From: Ustulina deusta
Lineage: Eukaryota; Ascomycota; Sordariomycetes; Xylariales; Xylariaceae
NCBI GenBank assembly: GCA_023159155.1
Contig: JAJNNX010000063.1
Location: 248,001-312,000, forward strand
Direction of reading: 5' to 3'
Length of the DNA: 64,000 bases
The number at the start of each line of letters is the position of its first letter. The first letter of the stretch is position 1. The notes under the pieces were generated by a model. It searched no databases, had not been told where the DNA came from, and worked only from the letters and a program-made list of their open reading frames with translations. This document shows, piece after piece, positions 26,401 to 35,319 of this stretch. Position numbers and translations under genes: made by a program.

Positions 26401-29400
26401 TTTAAACTTTTAAAAAAACATTAAACTTAAAGCATTTTTTTAGTAGTTTTTAATAATATTTTTTAATAGTAGGCTATATAGCAGTTAAATATCTAACTAT
26501 TATAAGGTCTTTTTTTTTAAAAATTAAGGTTATTTTTATTATATAGCTGCGCGCTTTTTTTATAAAAATATATTAGGTTTTAAGGGCTTAATATTTAGTA
26601 AGTTATTTTATGTATTAAATTTTTTAAAAATATTTTTAGTTACATATTTTGCTTTTTTTTTTGCTTTAATTATAACTTTTTTTTTATTAATAAATAGCAG
26701 TGCTTTAATACTTCCTTTTTGTTTATATTAATTTACTACTTTTATTAAATCTTTATTATTTTTAGTATTGTTTATTTTATTTTTTTAATATTTTATTTTT
26801 GCCTTTTTTATTATAATAAATAGCTAGCATTAAATTATATTTATATTTTTAGTATTAAATAATATTTTAAATTCTATTTATGCTTTAGAGCACTTAAGTA
26901 TTTATTATAGCAATATTTTATTATATTTTTTATTTTTAATTTTTATAATTTTTATATATTTTAATATAAAAATAATTAATACTTTAATAGTTTTTTTATT
27001 TTATTACAAGTTATAACTTTTTTTATTGTTAATAATATATAAATCTATATGCTAGTTAAGTTATATAATTTTTTAAAGTTTTTATTTTTAATTAGAACTT
27101 TAGGTATTTTTTATAAAAGTTATACTAGGCTATTTTATAATAATATAATTTATAATAGCTTATAGTTGAATAAAGTTTTTAGCTTTTTTGCTACTTAGCT
27201 ATTTATAAAAAGAATATTTAAAAATAATATATTTAATACGTGTTTTGCTTAGTATATTGCTTTGCTTAGCTTTTTTATAAAGCATATGCCTGCTTTAGCT
27301 AACTATTCTAAAACTTTTTATCCTTTATGTAGCGTGGTAATGCTAGGTTTTTAATCTAGGTATTAAGCATTTAAGTTTTTTATTACTAAATAGTTTTTTA
27401 GTAGTTCTAATATAATAATATAATTTATTACTATATTTATATTAAGTGCTTTATAATAAATAAAAAGTTTATATTTATTTATTTTAAGCTATATAATGTT
27501 TTAGTAGTATATTAGTGCTTTTTTTATTATTATAAGGCTTTTTTATATTTTAATATATATTATTATTTTAGGTTAGTTTATTTTTTTAGTATTTTAAGTA
27601 TTTACTAGTTTATTGTTCTAATATTTTTAATATATTTATATTTTTTTATTTTTTTATTTGTTGATTTATAGTTTAGTAATTATTACTATATTTATTTTTT
27701 TATTTTAGTACTTTTATAAAAAAATAAAATAATTATTTATATTATGTCTAACGTTTTGGGCTGCTATTTTTATTACTTATATAAGCAGCTCTATTATTTT
27801 TTTCTAGTTTTATTTAGTTATAATTTAGTTTTATTTTTGTTTTTATTGCTTTTTAGCTTAGTAAGTTTGCTAAAAGCTTGTTATTAGCTTTTGGTTAGTT
27901 TTTGCGTTATTTTTTTTAGTATACCTATAGGCCTTATAACGCTGTTTTTTATAGGAATTATTTTTGTTAGCTCTTTAATTTGTAGTAAGGGTACTAGTAT
28001 AACTAGCGATATAATGTTTAGATAAATAGTAATAATTTTTTTTATTATTTTTTTGTTGTTTGTTTTTTTAAAGGTTGTTTCTAACAAAGTATTACTTAAA
28101 AAACTAGTAGTTTTAGTACTAGACTTTTTTTATAACTGTTTTATAAGCATAAAAAAAACTTTTTTTTTTTATTATTTTTTTTTTATTTTGGCTTTCTAAT
28201 AACTATTACTTTTTTTTTTATTATAGTAATTATAAAAAAGAAGTTTTTATTATTATAGTTTTTGCTTTTTGTTTATTATATAGTTTTAAGTTTAGCTTGC
28301 AATAGTAAGATTATTTTACTATTTATTTTATATAGTTTGCTAGAGCAGTTCTTATAGTTTATATAGTATAAAAGTAATATATATATATTATTATTTATAA
28401 GTTTATAAACATTTGTTTATATATTATAGTTTTTATAAAAAAGTTTTTTATTATAATACTTTAATATATAGTATTTTTAATACTTAAGGTTATAATAAAT
28501 AATTTAAACTTATTTTCTTTTATAAGATAGTTCGCTAGCTAAAAATAAGCGGAATTTTTATACTAGTTCTTTAAAAACAATTATTTATATAGCTTTGCTA
28601 GTTTAAAGGTTAATATTTTTATAAAACATATATATATTAATTAAAATAAAGCTTATTTATATTTTTATTTTTATTATTACTATTTTTTAAGTAATATTTA
28701 TTAAGTTTTTATTTAAGTTATTAGTTATAAAAACTAAAACTTAAAAAACTATATATATTATTTATTTTTTAAATAGTTTAACTATATAAGCTTAAAAAGT
28801 TTGCTTAATAATTTTAATATTTTTTTTTTTAAAAGTTAATCTTATATTATTAAATTTATTGCTTTAATAACTTAGCTTATTTTAATAAGCTAAACTTTTT
28901 AAATAGCTTTAGTTAATAATTAAAAGTTTTATAATAGTATAGTTCTAGCTATATATATTATTGCTTATTAAAAAGCTACTGCTTTTTTGTTTAGTTTTAT
29001 TAAAACATAAGTATTTTTATAAAGTGTTTAAGGCTATATTATTATATTAGCGCTATATATAAAAAATCTATTTAATACTACTAACATTATAGATTTAAAA
29101 ACTAACTTAAGTAATAGTTTTGTTTTTTATTTAGCTATTTTTATATATAACTTATTAGTTAATAAAATATTTATTAATATTAATTATTTAAACGTTTTAA
29201 TTAAAGCTTAAATATTTGTTAAATATAAAAGCGCTATGTTTTGTTTTTTAGATTATATATATATTAATATATTAAAATATTAATTTAGTATTTTAATATA
29301 GTTTTAGGTTATTTATTAGTAGTTTGCTTATATATTACTTTTAAATAATTAAACAAATTTGTTTAATATTATTGCTAATATAGTAGTTATTTTTTTATAA

Positions 29401-29690
29401 ATCTTGTTTTTATAATTAATTTTTATATATTGTTTAGTTAGTATATTTTAAAGCAAAAGTTTTATTTTTTTGTTTTTTTTAGCTATTTTTAGCTTTAGAA
29501 ACAAATTTATAAATTATATTTTTATTTGCTTAGCTAGTTATAAGTTAGCTCGTATTAGCATATTAATAATTATTGCTTTTATATATATATTTTTAAATAT
29601 TATAGCAAGGCATAATAATATTATTAGGTCTTATATTAATAAAGTTTTTTAGCTAGGGCTAAAGATTATTACTAATTAAACCTTTGGTAT
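23476..29690. repeat. AT-rich RIP-degraded block (6.2 kb)
   Basis: T-rich on the plus strand for most of its length, so any ancestral genes were probably on the minus strand. A protein-like minus-strand stretch remains at about 27240-27420 (see findings). The 67-codon minus-strand frame at 27884-28087 ends in a Pro-rich, Ile-rich peptide with no certain family. Other open frames here consist of A/T-encoded residues only and are not supported. Confidence 0.75.
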
Positions 29691-29735
29691 TTTGTAGAAA
29701 TTAGCTGAAAATTAGCGCTATTAGTGTTTTTGGTG

Positions 29736-30125
29736 TGTTATCCGCACTGCTACTAACAGTAGTTTGCGCACGGATAATAAATAGGAGGAAAAGTGTCTGC
29801 ATAGTGGTGGGAGTCTCTGAAAACCTCCCTAACGGACAACCGCTGATCTTCCTATTGTTACCTACAAATCAAGACCCTTTGACGTACCGCTCATACCTCC
29901 CAGGTGATGTATGACGGGTCCGTTACAGATCTATTCTCTCAACCCCTATTATATATACTCCCAGCGCTTACTTTACGTATCCAAACCTAACTCTACCTGC
30001 GTGTCCATTGTCTCAGTCCTACATATACATGTCTGCACCTTGACGGTTCGCTTGATCACTGGCAGTCAGAGTTTCAAATCGATCGAATCGATCGATTTAA
30101 AACCTTCATTGCTGCAATATTAATT
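29736..30125. mobile_element. Probable solo LTR or LTR fragment
   Basis: The island begins TGTTATCCGC. The first 40 bases form a hairpin: TTATCCG pairs with CGGATAA, and inside it CTACT-aac-AGTAG. A TATA-like stretch (TATTATATATACTCCC) lies near 29949 and a pyrimidine-rich segment follows, which suits an LTR promoter region. A CGATCGAATCGATCGATT palindromic run is at 30079-30097. No matching second LTR or target duplication was found. The 70-codon frame inside (29911-30123) is not convincing. Confidence 0.4.
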
Positions 30126-30899
30126 TTCTTACTTTCTGTCGAATCGTAGCGGATCAACTAAAAGTTTGTAAGATTTAGAGCAATATTGGTCGGAAAAATC
30201 AACAATTGTCCAACAAGATTGCCGAACATACTAAAGCTTTATTGCTAGCGTTTCTAAACATAAAAGTAAAACTATCACCACTTTATAAGCTTTTTAGGTA
30301 AGGAATAATCTAAAATTAAAGGCGGAAAAATTGGTCCGGCACTATTATAACCATGTTATAATCATTGCCAGGTAATAACTCTTTATACTCGAATTACTCC
30401 AGGTGTCTTATTATTAGATTGTTTAAATTACCTCTCCTCACGCCTGTTGTACCTTCCGTCTTTAATGCCTGCTATTATTCCTCTTCAATAGTAATACTTT
30501 CGAGCGCTTATTGCTAATCGCTACGTTCAAATAAATGTAAGGGTACTTTAGGCTTGTACACGCCTGCTTTTGCCTATGATCTAAAGCACTAAGCTTTTGC
30601 TATAATTTTTTGCTGTATGCGGCCCTTTCTTACTAAGTTTATTTTGCTACAACTATTAAATCTTTTTTTAGTTTCCGCTATAAATAAAGCAATTATAAAG
30701 ATATCTACTACTATTACTAATAGCTTAAAAAATTAAAAAGCACTTATATCTTTTTACTATACAAAAAGTTCCCGATTATATGCAAGACTTTTAAAAAGAA
30801 GCTTTTTAAAATACTAAGCTAACTTATTAACAATTTTTTGGCGCATGAAAAAGCTACGCTGCTTGCGGCTTTAGTTTCCCTAAAAGGCAGGGTATTTTA
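30126..30899. other. Partly RIPped DNA, possibly the 3' part of the hAT element
   Basis: Mixed composition with stops in all frames. Because the hAT fossil at 30900-31720 is on the minus strand, its C-terminal part and 3' end should lie here. I could not see the expected C-terminal dimerisation motif, so this is only positional inference. Confidence 0.3.
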
Positions 30900-31720
30900 C
30901 TCGAAAGTATTACGCCTGTTTTTCAAAAAAATCCATTAGCTTAGAAGTTCTTTTATACTTTTGCGTTTTATTTTTGACTTTTTATTATTAATACTTGTTT
31001 TTTTACAAAACTTTTATTTTTTTATTATAGTAAATTTTTTATTCATGTTGTCTATACGGAAAAGACTCCCAAGCTCTCTTTAAAGCCTTCTATTTTTTGC
31101 AAGGATAAAATATAATAGCAGCAGTATACGTAACAAGTGTTATTTTTTTGTAATAAGTCTTTAAGTATGTATAGCTAAGTCTTAAATAAACTTTAAAGAT
31201 ATAGCAGGTCTTTATATTTATACCTTCGAATAAATCCACTTCTTTTATCTCGATTCTGCTGTTTTTTTTAATAGCCTTAAGCATAACGGTCTTTTCTGCT
31301 GCGTGTTTAAGATGATCAAGGAGGTGTTTATAAAGTGGAAAGACTTCCCAAAAGCCTCCTAATGTAGCCCGGCCCCTCGCAATCCCGTCACCTTGCAGCT
31401 GTTATGTCGCAAGGCTGAAAGGCTGCAAGACCTTTTAGAGGGCTATCACCACTAGCCACTCCGCCTGCAAGAGTTGTTCCTCCATAATTGTAGGCCTGGC
31501 GATGCCCTCATCTTCACACCTCTCTTGAAGGATACGGTGGAAGCGCTTCAAGGCAGCTGATAGTGTAGTTCAAAGAGCTAACCAAGACAGTATTAATGAA
31601 AATTCGGAGCATTGGGCAGCACTAAACTTCCAGATTAGCATTACAGTCCCAACCGATACTGTTAGCTAGTCAAGCACCACAGCTTACAGTTACCAAGCCT
31701 TGCGAAAGACCTGGTAGTCA
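30900..31720 (-). pseudogene. hAT-family transposase fossil
   Basis: The minus strand carries the core of a hAT transposase broken by stops. From about 31500 to 31260 it reads Gln-Pro-Phe-Ser-Leu-Ala-Thr, then the equivalent of LQG, then FWEVFPLYKHLLDHL. This matches the hAT block LxPF...T..LQG......WEVLP...LL.HLE. Further on (31210-31060) comes TLVTYTAAIIFYPCKK, corresponding to the conserved AAxxLHPxxKW region, and then AWESFPY. In-frame TAA and TAG occur where Gln or Trp are expected (for example LHP-KKW ends at a stop replacing Trp). The hAT reaction is cut-and-paste DNA transposition with 8-bp target duplications; neither terminal inverted repeats nor duplications were identified here. 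Clearly non-functional. Confidence 0.7.
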
Positions 31721-32371
31721 AAGTTTAACAGCTCCTTATGAACGCTATCTTTTCACAATAATATCATTTTCATCTTATACTTCTCTCAAAACTTCAATTT
31801 GTAGTAAGCTATATATATAACATAATTTTTTTTTAAAGATAATATTACTTGTAATTATCTATTATTATTAAGCCGGCCCTTGTTAAACTGTAGATCTAAG
31901 CATATAATAACCAAAAGCAAACCTTAATCCCTTAAACTTAGCATGTATTTATGGTAGCAATAGCTAGCTCAACCTTTAAGTTATTTGCTAGTGTTGTTTA
32001 GAATCTTTACATTAATTGCCTTTTTTTAGCCTGGTTAACTTGTTATTCCGCCATTGCACTAAGTATAGTAATATAACCGCCAAGTCGCAATCACTAGTTG
32101 AAAAGAGCCTACGCGCAGTCTGGTAACCGCTACTGCCGCAGCTATCGAAATGTCCGACTTGCTGCAGCCTTAATTTCAGGCGGCAGCGAAGTAGCTATAT
32201 CTTCGTGTTCCTACGTTATTGGTTGCTTCTCTCGGTAAGCTGTACTAGTTTCATTCTCTCCCGACGCTGTTGTATAGGCGCGGACATAACACGGGGCGGT
32301 GCCTCAGAGGACTAGCCAATTAATAATTCGAATTTGCAGGACGTACAGCTTCAATAAATCTCCAGGCTAAC
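31721..32371. other. Mixed island without a recognised gene
   Basis: 31720-32030 is partly AT-rich and 32040-32370 is of ordinary composition. It may contain the 5' part of the minus-strand hAT element and the 3' flank of the next minus-strand gene model. I see no convincing exon. Confidence 0.35.
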
Positions 32372-32966
32372 TCAGCTGTCAGCACAATAGTAGCGGTGTT
32401 GGATGCGTTTCTTTGCTTGAAGGGCTAGAATACAACCCAATGCAATACAGGCTGTGAAATGCTGTAAGCGAAGGCTTCTAAAAGAGGCGAGGAGCAGCAG
32501 GGGCGTCAGCTTTAGCCATAAACCCCCTTGTCCCGTTCTAAAGATTCGGTAGGATGCCTGATGTGTTAGCGACCAGACCACCATCACAGGAAACTTCTTA
32601 GTTTTCGGTGACCAGGTGAAAACCATCCTCTTCAAGCATTATGTATAAGGAAGGAATTGAGCTACGCAAGAATGTGATAGCAGATACTGAGCCTCCACCT
32701 TAGGTATTCTAAGGCACCTGTCTTACCGGCCGGTCTTGGCTACCCCGGCTGGTGATGTTAACGCTAAAACTGTGGGCCATTCGGGCAACTGCCCCTCTGA
32801 GGAGAAATGCCATGTTAGTAAGCGGGATGAATAGAGTGCAAGGCGTGACGAATCCATACTGGATCCCGTACGTCCATTTCGGTGTATAGAAGCTCATGGA
32901 AGTGGACGACCTCATGATATCTATTCGGTCCCCAAGCAGCTGCACCGACAGCCAATTTTGCAGCAC
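32372..32966 (-). CDS. Possible spliced gene fragment for a membrane protein, unknown family
   Basis: Two minus-strand frames join well across a GT-AG intron. The 5' segment (32966-32727) ends Gln-Asp-Arg-Pro and is followed by GTAAGA. The 3' segment resumes after an AG at 32631-32630 with Arg-Met-Val-Phe-Thr-Trp and runs to a TGA at 32372, giving about 165 residues. Hydrophobic stretches lie in both parts (around YGFVTPCTLFIPL and LTPLLLLASF). No ATG begins the first segment; a stop lies upstream near 33007, so the start exon is missing or the 5' end is broken. I do not recognise the protein. Composition is normal, so it has escaped RIP. It could also be a chance open stretch. Confidence 0.35.
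32630..32726 (-). other. Predicted intron of the preceding minus-strand gene model
   Basis: GTAAGA donor, AG acceptor after GCTTGAAG, 97 nt, phase 0. The join keeps the frame open; no strong branch site was found. Confidence 0.3.
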
Positions 32967-33034
32967 AGACGGTGCCGGCGTTGATTGGCTAGTAAAGTGG
33001 GATGTACTAACTATTATTTAGTTGAGGATTGTTC

Positions 33035-33105
33035 TAGCGCGGTGCGGGCCGTAGTCAGCCCATCGCGGGGCAGGTTTAGATAGTGTTCCACCCACCCACC
33101 TGTGC
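33035..33105 (-). repeat. Copy A of a shared repeat end (GTGGGTGG..ACACT..AACCTGCCCC)
   Basis: Read on the minus strand, this resembles 51632-51705 on the plus strand: GTGGGTGGAACACT, then AACCTGCCCC, then CGxTGGxCTGA and a GCGCT end. By eye the two agree at about three quarters of positions over 60 bases, with differences that are mainly transitions. Two copies of one repeat family, probably the end of a transposable element. Confidence 0.55.
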
Positions 33106-33339
33106 CTCGATACGGTCCCTCTACAGATCTAGTCACTTGGTGGCTTAGGTCTGATCTGAAGGTCTGTATTGAGTATCTGCTATGGAAGGAAACTAAATGG
33201 GGGTCCCAACTAGGGGTGCAGGTATTTATACACCTGATTTGTGTGTGTAGGTACCAGCTGCCTAGGGCTGTCTCACAGTGCCCATTCATGCCTATTCTAG
33301 CGGGATCCACATAGGCCACTTCAATCTTATAGTAGGATT

Positions 33340-33759
33340 AATAAGTTCCTATAAATTAAGGGCTCTTGCTTTAGCTATAAAGTCGTGGTTTTAATCGTTG
33401 TAATCTTCGGCTTTTGTAAACATAGCTTTGGCTACTATTAATGATGTCATTATTATATCGTAACTAGTGTCACTTATTCTGTCCCGAGGTTCGGTAGATC
33501 TTTTAGTGTATATGAGACTCTTAATTGTCAGAAATAAGTGGTGTGTTGTTCTGAGAGTGTCGCCTCTCTCTGAAGTGTGTACTAATAAATAGTGTGGCGG
33601 GTCCTCAGGGGCTGAGCAGACTCTGCTCAGCCCCTGGTGCATTTAGCCCAGAGCTAATCCATCCAAATTAACCCATTAATTCTAACATCTGTAACTACCC
33701 AGTGGAAAGACACATTACTCAGACGACAGCGGCCTAGGCTTGGCTCCCATCCTCCGACC
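33340..33759 (+). mobile_element. LTR/leader region of an LTR retrotransposon
   Basis: Unmutated DNA directly upstream of a gag remnant. It contains a candidate LTR from TGTGGCGGG (about 33592) to TTCTAACA (33690) and a 31-bp palindrome. At 33760-33768 lies TGGTATCAG, the usual primer-binding start complementary to the 3' end of initiator tRNA-Met in many Copia elements. If that is the real primer site, the LTR would end at 33759 rather than 33690. The two readings cannot both be right. Confidence 0.45.
33606..33636. repeat. 31-bp near-perfect palindrome
   Basis: CAGGGGCTGAGCAGA at 33606-33620 is followed at once by its reverse complement, with a single central mismatch. It can form a long stem in RNA and lies inside the LTR candidate. 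Confidence 0.8.
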
Positions 33760-33768
33760 TGGTATCAG
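33760..33768 (+). promoter_or_regulatory. Candidate primer-binding site for initiator tRNA-Met
   Basis: TGGTATCAG matches the start of the primer site used by many Copia-type elements. It is about 210 bases upstream of the gag-like frame. Suggestive only, since the adjacent LTR end is unclear. Confidence 0.4.
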
Positions 33769-33959
33769 TACTCTCTTGCTGAGCTGATCCAATCCGGCCA
33801 CCACGCTTAACAACTCTTGTAGGTACCTGCTCGCCGTCTCTCGTTACCTAAATCTTCCTCTCTCTGCTTCCCGCTCTGTCCTTCCCCCCTTCCCCCCCTA
33901 CATCGAACGAGGGTTACCGAAAACTATTGATCTCTCAAGTGCATGCAACCGGATAGACC

Positions 33960-34385
33960 AGATAGACAAGCCATCAAGGATATTGGCTCAAGCAAGGCAA
34001 CAGCTCGAGGCCTTGAAGCAGGCCGGTCTTAGTAAAAATGATTTATTAGCTTTGCTGGAAGAAGAACCCCAGCAACAGCAGCCACAACAACAACAACAAC
34101 ATCCACAACAGCAACAATAACAACTTCAACTTTAACAACAGCAACACTAACAACAACAGCAACAGCAACAATAACAACAACAATAACAATAATAATAACA
34201 ACGGCAACAATAATAATAGCAGCAGTAGTATATGCCCCCTGTGACACTTGTGACACCTAATGGTACAAGATTTTTTATAGCTAATGATAATGATAATATT
34301 TGTGTTGACCGTGTTAAACCAGCCTTTTCCCTGCCTAACTTTAGCTACAACCTTAATGCTTCGTTTAGGCCGCCGCCTTAGTATA
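33960..34385 (+). pseudogene. Retrotransposon gag N-terminal region with RIP-broken poly-glutamine
   Basis: In one plus-strand frame: LAQARQQLEALKQAGL, SKNDLLALLEEEP, then a poly-Gln tract with a few Pro and His (34067-34120). The tract goes on to about 34220 as CAA and TAA triplets mixed, and the frame resumes as VTLVTPNGTRFF to about 34380. Every break in the tract is CAA changed to TAA, exactly the C-to-T in CpA that RIP makes. Earlier parts of the frame contain stops too. This matches the layout of fungal retrotransposon gag proteins, although I cannot name the element. The minus-strand 75-codon Val-rich frame here is its shadow. Confidence 0.6.
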
Positions 34386-35084
34386 GATTGTTTATATTAA
34401 TAGTATTAAGCAGCTTGAGCTGCAATAGCTGCTTTTTAATTATGTTAGTGCGTAGTTCTATCTTTTCTACGTCGAACTTTTCGAGTAAGTCTAAGTTCTA
34501 GTATATATTATGCAATAAAATATTTAAGCGCAAGTTTGATTAAAAACGTTACAAAAAAAAATTTTACGATTAGTTGCATAAATATTTTTGTAATAGCTAC
34601 AACCAGAGCTTTTAAAACTTTAATACCTTTAATTAATACTATAAATCCGCTTACGGCTACTAAATATACTTATACGCTAATATAGTTATAAAGCTAATAA
34701 AAAAAAATAAACTTATAGCTATAGATTCTATACTGTACTATATAGCTAATTTAAATAGTATATTAACTACGTAGTAATATATTTTAAAAGCAGTATAATA
34801 AAGCTAGATTAGTTCTATTTAAACATTATTTATAGTTTACTTTATTAGTATAGCATTATTAAAGCTTAAAAAGCCCTAGTTATAAGCAAACATAACTAAT
34901 TTAATAATTGCTAGCCTATATTTGGCTAGTTGCTAGAATTAATAAAAAAAGTACATAAGTTTATTAAAAACAAAAACTTAGGTTAGCTATAAGATTTTTT
35001 CGAATTTTTTAATAGCTTTAAAAAAAGCGCTAAAAAAATTGTATAGCTAGCTAAAATATGCGTATATATTGTTTTGCGGCCTAA
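34386..35084 (+). repeat. RIP-degraded interior of the same retrotransposon
   Basis: AT-rich continuation of the gag region. No reverse transcriptase or integrase motif is readable, and the element appears cut off at about 35085, where normal DNA resumes. Confidence 0.5.
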
Positions 35085-35319
35085 GTTGCCGCTGCTGCCG
35101 ACCCCAGCTATAACTACCGACTCGATGCTGTTGCTATCCGTCACGGGCAGCGGCCCGTATTAACAATCCGTTTCGCGTAGCACAATGCGGGAGCTTCGAC
35201 GGTTTGTATTTATATCGGCAATAGTAAAGGCAAACAAGGGAGTTTGGCGGACCGCATCCAGTTCCACCACTCGCTTCGAGACGTAGCCTCCGAAGGCAGC
35301 GCTCACACCCGTCCCGTCT
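35085..35319. other. 5' flank of the intact gene
   Basis: Normal composition. It should hold the promoter and 5' UTR of the gene at 35320, but no clear TATA box or pyrimidine tract was found. The boundary with RIPped DNA is only about 235 bases from the start codon, so the promoter may extend into mutated sequence. Confidence 0.4.

Noticed and set aside
34029..34256. 75-codon minus-strand frame rich in Val, Ile and Ala
   Set aside because: It is the antisense of the poly-glutamine CAA/TAA tract of the gag remnant; low complexity keeps it open.
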